In this document: positions 9,789 to 18,699 of the stretch, piece after piece | Layout of the letters: each line of letters starts with the position of its first letter | How positions within the stretch are numbered: position 1 is the stretch's first letter | Assembly: GCA_905250885.1 (NCBI GenBank) | Contig: CAJNOQ010003475.1 | Coordinates: 1-20,166, forward strand | Direction: 5' to 3' | Origin: Didymodactylos carnosus | Taxonomy: Eukaryota > Rotifera > Eurotatoria > Philodinida > Philodinidae | Length of the DNA: 20,166 bases | Notes under the pieces: model-generated | The model's database searches: none | What the model was told of the DNA's origin: nothing | The model's input: only the letters and a program-made list of their open reading frames with translations | Position numbers and translations under genes: made by a program

Positions 9789-10359
9789 TTTCAAGAGCTA
9801 TCGTTTGATGTCCTTAAAACTGCAAAAAAACCGGTGGATCACAGTCAAAATTGAGAATTACTTGAAATTTAACAGAAAAGCCTTGGGGTTTTCGCAGTTT
9901 TAGGCGCAAAAAATTGACATTTTCGATTGCTGATTCGCTAGACACACTTATATCTTCGCTCCAGCCGTTCAATCCTCTGACGAGGCCCTTGGGCAAGGTC
10001 GGAACCGAGTCTTCACCACTCGGTCGGGGTGGCCCGGGGCTGCAAGTGTCAAACACAAGTTCTCAAATCACAGCTTCTCAAATCGTACAGTCTTCGATAT
10101 TTGTTAGAGCACGTTTTCTAACACGTGTACTTTCCTTTCTTTTGTACAGTGCCTGGAGTAGTAAAGTCTGTAATGTATTTTTTTATTTCTGTCCATCCTT
10201 TTTATATGTACATTGTCTATGTTAGTTATTTCTTTTTTTCATTCTTCTAGTCTCTTCGACTGTCAAGGCTTTTCTGTTAAATTTCAAGTAATTCTCAATT
10301 TTGACTGTGACCCACCGTTTTTTTGCAGTTTTAAGGACATCAAACGATAGCTCTTGAAA
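9789..10359. mobile_element. Inverted-repeat element with 95-base arms
   Basis: The left arm (9789-9884) and right arm (10265-10359) are reverse complements over about 95 bases. I count one indel and one substitution. The 380-base interior is non-coding and contains a GC-richer stretch (9960-10040). The low divergence between arms suggests a recent insertion or ongoing arm homogenisation. No target duplication is obvious, so the outer ends are approximate. It is most like a foldback or MITE-type non-autonomous element. It truncates the ORF to its left. Confidence 0.75.
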
Positions 10360-10892
10360 AGTTACATTTAATGACAAATTTCCAAGTTGGTTCAAGACTT
10401 TCATCCGGGCCGTTTTGGTTAGTGCTGGCGAAAAACCCGTTTTGGGGTCGTATTTCTAAAATGGTGTCTTAGAAAAGTTTTTAAAACTATTTCTGATAAC
10501 AAGATCGGATGCAGCGTAAAATTCTGCATCGAACGATGTGCTTTTCTAAGTATCCTGGAGATCGTGGGTGGAGAAATAAAAATTATATGTGATTTTGAGG
10601 GATTTTGAAAAAAACGAGTAATTTTGGGCTCTCGCCGAAGTAAAGGCATTTTGTTCGTTCTAATGTTAATATTCGTGATCAGCATCGTCGATTACATATG
10701 TCTGGACGCTTTTAATTGAAAATGAAAATAAAAAAATTTTCAAAAATCCTGAGAGGGACCACAGGCTCCAAAAACCTGAGCGAGAGCTGTCGCGAAACTA
10801 AGTGTCAGGAAATGTTCCTACGCATGCCCTGACACCATTCCAGCGCAAAAAGCCGAAAAATTTGGGGGCAGGAAAACGGTCTTAATGGCCCA
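10360..10892. other. Non-coding spacer
   Basis: No protein-like frame and no clear repeat end. The stretch CAGGAAATGTTCC...CCTGACACC near 10807-10840 contains short inverted words only. Confidence 0.4.
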
Positions 10893-11049
10893 CGTCCTTT
10901 CGTTCTAAATTTGTTAATAAATGTACAATATACGACGAAGTAGTATTAGCATTGCAAGATGGATGGGGTGGTGCACAGTTTAAATTTTGGGCCAAGAAGT
11001 ATTTTAAGTTAGTTAATATTGGCACAACAACGGTTGTTTATTTTATTAA

Positions 11050-11310
11050 CCCTCCGGAGGTGTTTGTGGGTCCAAGGAGACTCACAGTAGTGTTTTCGGT
11101 TTTTTTCTACTTTAAGATCTATGCAATTCGAAGCGATCTCTTCGCTAATCGTTAGTCTTCTAATGATGCATAAGAACCATATGAAGAATTAGAATATCTT
11201 ACATAGCACAGTACAGGTGAAAAGTCACGTTTTCCTTACTTATCAACATGTGGGTCCACTTGGACCCACATACATAGGTCGTGTGATAAAATGCGGACAC
11301 CTTCGGAGGG
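11050..11310. mobile_element. piggyBac-type MITE with TTAA target duplication
   Basis: The 14-base terminal inverted repeats CCCTCCGGAGGTGT and ACACCTTCGGAGGG differ at one position. They are directly flanked by TTAA on both sides (11046-11049 and 11311-11314). TTAA duplications and ends beginning CCC are hallmarks of piggyBac elements. There is no transposase in its 261 bases, so it would depend on one elsewhere. Removing it with one TTAA rejoins the two halves of the surrounding integrase-like frame, which confirms the boundaries. Confidence 0.88.
11248..11271. repeat. 24-base palindrome inside the piggyBac-type MITE
   Basis: Perfect 11-base arms ATGTGGGTCCA and TGGACCCACAT flank a CT spacer. 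A related word GTGGGTCCAAG occurs near the left end of the same element (about 11067). Confidence 0.85.
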
Positions 11311-11539
11311 TTAAATTAAATCACTCAGTTATTCCATACGAGGACCTTTACGTTAAAATTAAAGACAGCCGCAAAAGAGTTGGACATCATGGTCAAGATA
11401 AAACATGGAAAGAAGTCAGCTAAAATTCACTACTTCTTCGCTGATTTCCGATGGTGTTCCTCGACAAAGTGGATCGAACAAGTACGACACCCAAAATACT
11501 TTCATGTAGAGTAGTGTCAATATAATCATCATCTGATGA

Positions 11540-11572
11540 AAATGTTACATATTGTTACATATTATGTTACAT
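11540..11572. repeat. GTTACATAT short repeats
   Basis: Three copies of TGTTACATA-like words at roughly 11-13 base spacing directly precede the 40-base palindrome. Confidence 0.6.
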
Positions 11573-11612
11573 ACTATATTAACCATACCTGTGCAGGTAT
11601 GGTTAATATAGT
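11573..11612. repeat. Perfect 40-base palindrome
   Basis: Two perfect 19-base arms (ACTATATTAACCATACCTG and its complement) are separated by TG. It could form a long hairpin or cruciform. No T-run follows, no flanking gene explains it, and the symmetry stops sharply at both ends. Confidence 0.95.
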
Positions 11613-11973
11613 CGTTTTATTAATTATTGCGTTCTATTGTGAAAAGCGTACATGATTTATCATTTGAAAAAACCCAAATAAGATTAATAAACTATCTTTA
11701 GCCTCATGCATCAGTAGAGCTGCGAAAAATAACGATTTTCTTTTCTTATTCACGTTATATAAAGTGTGTGCGCACGTTTCAATCACGTTTCCTTTGTTCT
11801 TTTTCCTTTATACTAGTCGAAGAGTACATCACAGCATATAGATGTGGAACAGATATATATCTTCTTGTATCGACTCGTCGACTGGTATGAAGGAAAAAGA
11901 GCGAAGGAAACTTCACGCATACAACAGTCTTAATATATATGTTATATATGTCGCAGGCATAAATGAAATGTAG
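11613..11973. other. Non-coding spacer
   Basis: AT-rich sequence without a protein-like frame or a recognised repeat. Confidence 0.4.
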
Positions 11974-12172
11974 GAGAATTTAAAATATTCCTAGGAATAA
12001 ATAAAATTTTAATATGAACTGGTTCAAATTAAAATTTCACAGTTTTTTCACTTATTTTAATATGAACTAGTTCAACTTAAAATTGATTTATCCCTATAGG
12101 AATATTTAAAATATTCAGCAAACAAATTCTTTCACATATTTTAATTATTCCTGCAGGAATAAATAAAATTTC
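11974..12172. repeat. Hairpin-forming AT-rich repeat with embedded small palindromes
   Basis: The left arm (11974-12036) pairs with the right arm (12051-12116) across a loop of about 15 bases, with mismatches. Each arm carries an ATTCCT..AGGAAT-type palindrome and a GAACTRGTTC palindrome followed by TTAAAAT. A third partial copy (ATTCCTGCAGGAATAAATAAAATTT) lies at about 12145-12172. This looks like a foldback repeat or the ends of a small element. Confidence 0.7.
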
Positions 12173-12274
12173 TGCAACAATCAGACTTGTACCAACGTAC
12201 TCCTCACATGCTTGGATGAACGTTATTGTTGGTAATAGAGTTGAATCAGTTGACTGTAAGTCGAAAAAAGAAAA

Positions 12275-12924
12275 CTAAGAACGATAGAGAGTGAACCACA
12301 GATTTTTTTCCTGAAATAGAAGAAGAGAGCGGAAAAGAGGTATTCCACTGCTGATCATCGTGGCAATGTTAGTTTTCAGAACAAAATGTAAGAACTGAGT
12401 GAAAACATATACTGGGTCAAAAAACCATTTTTGATTATTTTCATCAAAAAATTAAAAAGTTCAAAACTCACGAGAAGACTGGATCTTAACCATTTCATAT
12501 GTTTTTCCAGTGAAATAATACGTGTCATTGTCGTTGTATTAACTGATGATTTACCACCCCAATACAGACAGTTAACCATAAAAATTGTGCTATTCACGTT
12601 AACTGTCTGTTCGCGACCCGTTGTTATAAAACCTTGGAGAATCTAATTGTGGATAAGGGAAATGGAACTATTCTTGGTCCAACCATCGTCTATGGGTGAC
12701 CCAATGTCATGGACATTCATTAAACAATCATGCAATTTTTTTGGTTCTGGAACAATTAGATTCTGATTTAATGGTGCTTCATGATAGTATGTACCATTTG
12801 GTAGTATAGTACTGTCTAATAAATATGCCCCCATTAATTGTGTTACATTAATTGTAGCATTCCTTAAATTAGCTCTTGTGAAATCGACATCCAGAAATGT
12901 CGTAAGATTTTTTAAGAAACTGCT
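12275..12924 (-). pseudogene. Pentapeptide-repeat protein, 3' part, with in-frame stop
   Basis: On the minus strand the frame from 12924 begins with pentapeptide repeats (FTRAN, LRNAT and neighbours). It continues through LLDSTILPNGT, a motif I associate with a large bdelloid family of pentapeptide-repeat membrane or secreted proteins. It reaches a TAG at 12643-12645. The same frame resumes immediately after the stop with family-like sequence (GGKSSVNTTTMTRIISLEKH). It ends at a strong GTGAGT donor (12471). A 77-base GT-AG intron (12395-12471) with a pyrimidine-rich TTTTCACTCAG acceptor leads to a 39-codon exon ending in TAG at 12275-12277. The N-terminal part of the gene is missing upstream, where another stop lies at 12925-12927. 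A 3' fragment with one nonsense mutation is the simplest reading. Confidence 0.6.
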
Positions 12925-13280
12925 CTAATGTGAACAAAATAAAATTCTTTTTCTTCTGTCGCGATAACGATTATCCTTCTGACAAAAAGAAAAAGACGAA
13001 ACGTCCCCCTTTTTTATGTTTCACTTCAAAATAAGTAAAATAAATACACAATAGACGCTCTCTCTTAATGAAAACGAAAAAAATACTCATAGAAATAAAC
13101 GCAAATCTTCTTTATCATCAGAAAAATATCACTGTTTATTTCTCTTACGAGCACTGTCTAGTTTAGCTTCTGTTTCCACGCTACCACAATTTAAAGTATG
13201 CGTATTTATTGAATAAAAGTTTTGACTTAACTATTGTTTAATGATAATTAATTTCAATATCATTAATTATTATGTTTGAA
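12925..13280. other. Spacer between pentapeptide relic and piggyBac relic
   Basis: No gene is seen. An imperfect AT-only hairpin (ATGATAATTAATTTC...ATCATTAATTATTAT) lies at 13238-13273, directly beside the left end of the piggyBac relic. Confidence 0.4.
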
Positions 13281-13904
13281 CCCTTTGGCGCCGGGGCACG
13301 CATATATGCGTGTTGAAGCTTTGCACATATTATCGTGATTATAATATTATTTAGGCTTCAACGAAAAGATTCCTCTCTTTTTTTCTTATCTTGGTAACAC
13401 TGTTGCATAGTGTTTATTTGCTGGATATATCAACATTGAACGCATATATGCTATTCAAAGTCAAGCATAAAAATACTATTCTGTTTGGCGATTTTCGTAA
13501 ATGAATTAATTCTACAACTGATTGAAAGACATGCTCAGCTCAAAAATCCAACTGGCCGTTCGACTATTGGAGATAATCCCATATCTTACTCCAGATGGAG
13601 ATAATCCACATCTTACTGCACGTCATTTTCCATCTTTAGTTTCCACCAAGAGCAACAGGAAAAATTGCACGAACATCTTGTATAGTTTGTACTCATACAA
13701 GCAGACGAGAGAAAAAACGTACCGATACATGTTATCAGTGTGATGTTTGTGACGTTGGACTTTGTGTGATAGGTTGTTTTCAAGATTATCATACTCTGAA
13801 ATATTTCTAAATGCTTCTATATAACAATAAAATTTGTTCCAGATATTTTTTGAAAGCAAAAAAATATCTTATTTTTTTCAAAAAAAAGACCCGGCGCCAA
13901 AGGG
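13281..13904. mobile_element. Decayed piggyBac element, 624 bases, internally deleted
   Basis: The ends are a perfect 15-base inverted repeat (CCCTTTGGCGCCGGG and its complement). The right flank is TTAA (13905-13908). The left flank is TGAA (13277-13280), one substitution from TTAA. The interior carries the 3' part of a piggyBac transposase gene on the plus strand. Being only 624 bases, it lacks most of the transposase and could move only with help. A perfect 16-base palindrome (CACGCATATATGCGTG, 13297-13312) lies just inside the left end. Confidence 0.85.
13400..13810 (+). pseudogene. piggyBac transposase C-terminal relic
   Basis: Three frames together give the end of a piggyBac transposase. 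First comes an LLDISTLNAYMLF segment near 13420-13455, matching the region of the last catalytic Asp. Then an ELILQLIERH segment lies near 13507-13536. Finally a Cys-rich C-terminal zinc-binding domain ends YQCDVCDVGLCVIGCFQDYH before a TAA at 13808-13810. Frame changes near 13500, near 13560 and near 13640 and a missing N-terminal two-thirds make it non-functional. Its position inside matched terminal repeats with a TTAA flank confirms the family. Confidence 0.8.
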
Positions 13905-13908
13905 TTAA

Positions 13909-14709
13909 TTGATGTTTCTCGCTGTTTTAGTAATTAGTGGTGAATATCATTGAATCCTATTCTAGCCATGTTCATACTGAGAAAATCATCTTTTAATCTA
14001 ACAGACTGCTTTCATTAAAACATTACAATATTTATCTAGTGCTCGTATAATCTGATCTGTTTCTTGTTCATCTTGTGATAGAGTTAATAAGATATTTTAT
14101 AGCATTATTCATCATTTTAATTATTGTTGAGAACGTTGATTGTACGTCGGTTCTATTTAATTAATTATCCTGATTTCATTACAATTAATTACATCACACA
14201 CTTGATATAATGAGTGATAAGTCTTGCTGATAATTGAAACATTGTTTTACTGGAAAATTTTTGCTAAGAATTACCTCTTATATGATATGTCTGACGCACA
14301 GAGATACCGCTTTCCATAGTATCCTTAATGCTGACAATATTACTGTTATTTCAATTACAAGATGGACACAGTTATGCATTTGAAGATGAACTTTAGCAAA
14401 TTAGCTGCTAATGGAACTGAATAAAGAATCATTATTAGAATTAGAATAAGGATTACTTCTGTCAGTGCCCATACATAGACCGGGAATAAAACCTTACTAA
14501 AACCGTTGACATAAACGTTTTTATCAGATCTATATTCTTATTTTATTATAAAATTAAAAAAAGTAGGTAAACGAAAATTTAGCACTGTAAAATTCAATGG
14601 ACAGAAAAAAATTAAAAAACTCTGTGAACACAAAACACAAACAACAAGAATAACTTGTAATTAAGAAGAAGCAGTAGAAGATGATTGTCGTCGTAGAAAT
14701 AAATATATT
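13909..14709. other. Spacer with possible decayed minus-strand coding
   Basis: On the minus strand scattered pieces read like protein, for example a Leu/Ile/Val-rich hydrophobic stretch near 14400-14485 and SQDEQETDQIIRALDKYC near 14040-14090. They are separated by many stops and frame changes. A very old gene relic is possible but I cannot assign a family. Confidence 0.25.
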
Positions 14710-14946
14710 TCATGAAACGATGGTCATTTGATTTGCGTTTTGGATATGCATACATAAGATCAGTAACTCCTTTAAACTCAATAAAGCATATCTGTAAAAA
14801 TCTAGTTGTTGATTAGATAAATTATTAGAATATCTAATAACATCATCGTTCGACACTTGATTGTATGCTAATGAATGACACATAATGCGAATTTCATGAA
14901 AAGTTAGACCGGTATGCATTGAAAGCGTCAAAGAAAAAATGTTGTC
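14710..14946 (-). CDS. Hypothetical ORF or gene fragment
   Basis: About 78 codons on the minus strand have protein-like composition (for example TFHEIRIMCHSLAYNQ and YALLSLKELLILCMH). They end in a TGA-or-TAA-type stop near 14710. The upstream part runs into an AAAGAAAAAATGTC simple repeat, so the start is unclear. The residues look mostly helical. It may be the end of the decayed coding region suggested just to its left. No family is recognised. Confidence 0.25.
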   Translation of the reverse strand, partial: DNIFSLTLSMHTGLTFHEIRIMCHSLAYNQVSNDDVIRYSNNLSNQQLDFYRYALLSLKELLILCMHIQNANQMTIVS

Positions 14947-15050
14947 AAAGAAAAATGTCAAAGAAAAAAATGTCGAAAAAGAAATATGAAAAAATAAATA
15001 ACAAAAAAAAACGTCGACGGAAAAAATATCGAAGGAAAAAAATGTCGGAA
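14926..15050. repeat. Degenerate A-rich minisatellite
   Basis: Irregular copies of GTCAAAGAAAAAAT and its variants (GTCGAAAAAGAAAT, ATCGAAGGAAAAAAAT), with roughly 14-20 base spacing. Confidence 0.65.
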
Positions 15051-15366
15051 GAATGGATAATGATGGGAAAAACAGATGTATTGATAAACAATTAAAATTA
15101 ACTATAAAATAGTAACACAGTAAACCATCCCGAGTCAGTTGTCGATAACTGTCAACCGACGTTGCAATATTTGAGTGTCGGATATTTGAGCGACTGACTC
15201 AACAGAATCCGGACTCTTCCGCGAATTTTTCGTAGTACGTATTTGAGTGTTTTCTGGCAGTGTGTCGTGGGAGATGAGGGTTTGGGCAGTGTGAGACTGA
15301 ATTCGAAAAGTAGTTTCACACAAAACATATTTTCATCATCAGGAACTATACATCTGTATAACCCTA
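15051..15366. other. Non-coding spacer
   Basis: No supported gene. Two overlapping minus-strand open frames here lack recognisable protein features. Confidence 0.35.
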
Positions 15367-15437
15367 AAACTAGAACTAGAACAAGAGCCCTCAAATTGGA
15401 ACTAGAATTCTTGAGGATATAGTTCTACTTCTAGTTT
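15367..15437. repeat. Hairpin of CTAGAAC repeats
   Basis: The left arm AAACTAGAACTAGAAC...CCTCAA (15367-15394) pairs with the right arm TTGAGG...GTTCTACTTCTAGTTT (15411-15437). The loop is about 16 bases and itself contains another AACTAGAATTC. A further TTCTAGTTT copy follows at 15467. Confidence 0.7.
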
Positions 15438-15900
15438 GAGCGTATGTTCAGCGCGTGAAAAACAAATTCTAGTTTGGGGCTGTCAGCAATTCTAGCTGAG
15501 CTAGAGTCACTCAGCGTTCGGGATCGACTAAATTCCGACATTCTACAAAAGATGTTTTATTCACTCAGGTCTGGTGGTTTTCACGAAGTTTGTTGGTAAA
15601 AAACTTGAAATACAGTCGAAAACCGTCAAAAATCCTGTAAAAATCACGAGCGCTAAGTAAAAAAACATTTTATGTAGATTTTTCGATGTGCTCTTTCATA
15701 TGGCAGCATTATAAAAACTCTTTGGCACAAAAGTTTGTTTGTAGTGAAAAGCCGGTTTTTCAGAAACCGATTCTGCCAAAAGCGAAGCACCCGTTTTATT
15801 GTCGTATTCGGACTCGGCACACTCGATTACCTATTGTCTACTGAGTTTTGTCCGAAAAGCGATTAATCAGTTGATGTCTTTTTCTCGTTAGTAAGGAGAG
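15438..15900. other. Non-coding spacer
   Basis: No supported feature apart from scattered TTCTAG words continuing from the hairpin to about 15505. Confidence 0.4.
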
Positions 15901-16197
15901 ATGAACCGATGTTCTGAAGGCGAATATGATAATGAGACGGACTGTTGTATCCAGAGAAAAAATTATTTTTGTTTAGCTGCGTCTACCTTCGTAATATTAA
16001 TACATCTCATATCTTGCATTCATTGCCGCAAAGTCAAGGAAAATTGTGAGATACGGAGTGCTTCAATCGATTTTGATCAAATTCCTCATGTACTACGTGT
16101 ACTGCCAATGTCAACTTTTACAATAAGATTAGAGTGCGCAGTTTTTTTGTATTTCGATGAGGAGATGTGTGGGAGGTTATTTTTTACGTCGTCTTAG
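15901..16197 (+). CDS. Small ORF with one hydrophobic segment, doubtful
   Basis: A 98-codon ORF with a purine-rich context before the ATG (GGAGAG). The N-terminal part has paired cysteines (ETDCCIQRK), followed by one hydrophobic stretch at about residues 24-40 (FCLAASTFVILIHLIS). The C-terminal half lacks clear structure. It could be a single-pass membrane peptide, an exon or chance. No family is recognised and no promoter element is clear. Confidence 0.2.
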   Translation: MNRCSEGEYDNETDCCIQRKNYFCLAASTFVILIHLISCIHCRKVKENCEIRSASIDFDQIPHVLRVLPMSTFTIRLECAVFLYFDEEMCGRLFFTSS

Positions 16198-16681
16198 TAG
16201 AGCTTTTTAGACACAAAACTTAGTCATTATACACGAAACCTGGAGAACCTGAAAAATCCAATGATGGATGAAAAATATCTGCTTCACCGATCTGTATGAA
16301 TAAACAAACTTTGCAGAAGTAAAACTTTTCTTCGCTAAAAATCTCCGGCCTCTATACCCCTACTGGAAGAGGGAATCTTAATATTCGAGCTCTAGCCGAC
16401 AACGCGCTCTTTGGAATGGTGAATGGTTTAAAGATAGTATGTAGTTCGCAGTCATTTTTCTGGTCTTCGGAGCCGACCGGCACCAGAGATGACGTTGTAA
16501 CCTTTTGAATACAAACCCATTGGACTACGGAGTATTTTTTTTACAAAACACCGCTCTGGTTAGGGAAAAGTATGGTTTTCCTAAAACACGGACTACGATC
16601 TGGCTGCTGTTACTATTTATATTTCCCAAAAACGTTACAGTTACTGAATGAGTACTAAAGAAAATCTTGCTTTTAAACTAA
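16198..16681. other. Region downstream of the antiporter gene
   Basis: No gene is seen. It probably includes the 3' untranslated region of the minus-strand antiporter. I do not see a clean AATAAA signal in that orientation close to the stop. Confidence 0.4.
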
Positions 16682-18636
16682 TTAAAAACGTGTCATATAT
16701 AACCGTCGTGTCTGAGGAAGAACGGGTAGATCCACTAACCCACCAATTACATTCGGCTGAGCGCCAGTTGCATCGAGATGAATTGTCGACGTGTCGTATG
16801 GCGGATTACCATCACCGAAAAGACGATAAACACTTGTATCGCCGAACTGTCGTCTGGTAAGACTAGCAACACGGACGAAGCCCGGAGATGATGGAAGCGT
16901 GACGTCGAAGGGTAGAATTACAAAAATACCATCGTCAGTCATTGTACTTTCATCAGCGGCTGTTTCAAGCTGGATTCCATGGTCTAAAATCAAAAGACGT
17001 TTTTCTGTATGGCAGCTAAGCCAATCATTTACAAAAGTTAATAAACCCGACATTCTATAGCACAATCGCTGAAGAATTGATCGGTTCTGTAGATGCATTT
17101 TCGTGAACTTACCTGATTTTGACACTTCATTTGCTTCCTTCTTCTCCTTATTTTCCTCATTTCCTTCTCTTTCGTTTAACACTTTTGCTTCATATTTCCG
17201 TCTGTATAGAAAATAGAGTATAGGCGATGTACATATCGTCTGTATTGTTGCCATTAGAACGAAGATTGCAAAGATTTTTGGACTTAGAACTTTGAGTTGT
17301 ACACCAACGTTAAGGACGACGAGTTGTACAATACCACGTGTATTCATTAGTATGCCCATCGAAGAACAGTAGTACCATGACTGACGTGTCACTAACTTTG
17401 TCGTTAGTGTAACGGGTATAATCTTTGCTAAGGATGCAATTAAAATGAGAACAACAAGAATCCACCATGACTTTCCATCGTTTAGCAGATTTAGATGAGT
17501 TTGAAGACCACTGTTTGCAAAATAAAGACTGAAAAAAACTTTTTTCTAAACACTTAGTTAATTATCAATTTTTTTGTGCATACTTACGGTAGAAAAACTT
17601 CTACTACGAGTAATTCCACTCTCAATGCTAAGAAATCAGTTAATTCACCTTTTCTCGGTATACAAAGTCCAGCTATGAATGAGCCAAAGAATGCATGTAT
17701 ACCCATTACTTCTGTTGTAAATGCACAAACGATCAGCAGAAGAAAACAAAGTACCACCAAGTAAACATTTGTCTCATCTTTCTTCTTCTCCATAAAGTAC
17801 TTATGGATCAATCTGAGTATCGGTCGTACAATAAGGAACATGATTAAGATAAATGCCACAGTTAAGAGTAGAGTATAGAGTCCTAGCAGTGCACTACCAC
17901 CAGATGAGAAGGCAGATGCAATTGCCAGAATAATCCAGACGGCAATGTCTTCGCAAGCAGCGAGACTAATGGCTTGAATACCAATCGGAGCTTGTAGAAG
18001 GTCCATTGTATTGAGAAGTGAGGCTAGAACAGGAAACGCTGCGAAGCCGATACCACAGCCTTCAAAGGCAAAAGAACTATTATTCCAATACAGCGAAGTT
18101 CAAAGGCAGAACACATACCAATAAAAAGTATAAAGGCTGCTTTCGGTGGCGATGGCATATCTGTTCCGTTGATCGTATAGAGCCACAGTGCTACTGCACA
18201 TCCTACGCCGACGGGAATTATTATTGAAGTCAATGCCAATGGTACAGTTACTCGCCATGATTTCTTTAACTGTTGTAAATCCAGTTCCAAGCCGAGGAAG
18301 AACATGAAAAATATCAGACCTAAATTGGCTACAAGTTGAAAGACGGGCAAACTCGACGCAGGCCAGATTGCCTGTGACCAATTCGGTGCGAAACCTAGAG
18401 TAGATGAAAGAGGGAGACAAAACTAATATAACACACTGAGTCTTGCAGTAGAAAAGAGACTCACCAAGTACACTCGGTCCAAACATAATGCCGGCAATAA
18501 TCTGTCCGATAACCTGTGGTTGGCGTACCAGAGCGAGTAATTTTGCGAATATTTTGCATACGACTAGCGTTATAAAAACTTGCATTAGAAATATAGTCAG
18601 TGGATTTGCATCTGGATCTTCGAATAATGCAGCCAT
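16682..18636 (-). CDS. CPA2-family cation:proton antiporter (KHA1/Kef-like), four exons
   Basis: Exons are 18636-18465, 18394-18119, 18059-17588 and 17528-16682, separated by GT-AG introns of 70, 59 and 59 bases. The total is 1767 bases, or 588 residues plus TAA. The protein is a multi-helix exchanger of the Na+/H+ exchanger (CPA2) fold, expected to move K+ or Na+ against H+ across a membrane. Hallmarks are RQPQVIGQIIAGIMFGPSVLG (residues 38-58), FFLGLELDLQQLKKS, the GFAAFPVLASLL segment (154-165) rebuilt across intron 2, AACEDIAVW (183-191) with the ion-binding Asp187, HAFFGSFIAGLCIP, and NTRGIVQLVVLNVG. A Glu/Lys-rich linker after the last helix leads to a C-terminal cytosolic domain of about 170 residues. 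ATG 18636 is the first in-frame ATG before the conserved region. The KHA1 group spans fungi, plants and bacteria, so transfer from one of these is possible. Each junction restores frame and motif. Confidence 0.92.
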
Positions 18637-18673
18637 TTTTTGCCGTTTTTTTGTGGATCTAGTGTTTAACGTA

Positions 18674-18684
18674 TTGATATAAAG
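18674..18684 (-). promoter_or_regulatory. Weak TATA-like element of the antiporter gene
   Basis: On the minus strand TTTATATC lies about 40-50 bases before the ATG at 18636. The motif is imperfect. Confidence 0.25.
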
Positions 18685-18699
18685 TATACATAGAGGAGC

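Larger units (their letters stand above)
10893..11423 (+). pseudogene. Integrase-like (KRBA2-type) pseudogene split by a piggyBac-type MITE
   Basis: The left part (10893-11049) encodes a YDEVVLALQDGWGGAQFK-like segment. The right part (11311-11423) encodes a segment containing RVGHHGQDKTW, the start of an HHCC zinc-binding domain of the kind that precedes integrase cores. I associate this combination with KRAB-A-domain-containing-protein-2-like, transposon-derived integrase genes that are abundant in bdelloid genomes. The two parts are in the same frame if the intervening 261-base element and one TTAA are discounted. The frame is then lost at a TAA (11421-11423), beyond which weak similarity may continue in another frame to about 11515. 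The N-terminal end stops at an in-frame TAA near 10883. It is a fragment even without the insertion. Confidence 0.6.

Noticed and set aside
9814..10225. ORFs on both strands inside the 9789-10359 element
   Set aside because: They cross the inverted-repeat arm into its interior and show no protein-like conservation pattern.
12431..12646. Plus-strand ORF opposite the pentapeptide-repeat relic
   Set aside because: Shadow of the minus-strand frame, which carries the recognisable repeats and splice signals.
16648..16860. Plus-strand ORF near the antiporter 3' end
   Set aside because: Antisense shadow of the last antiporter exon.
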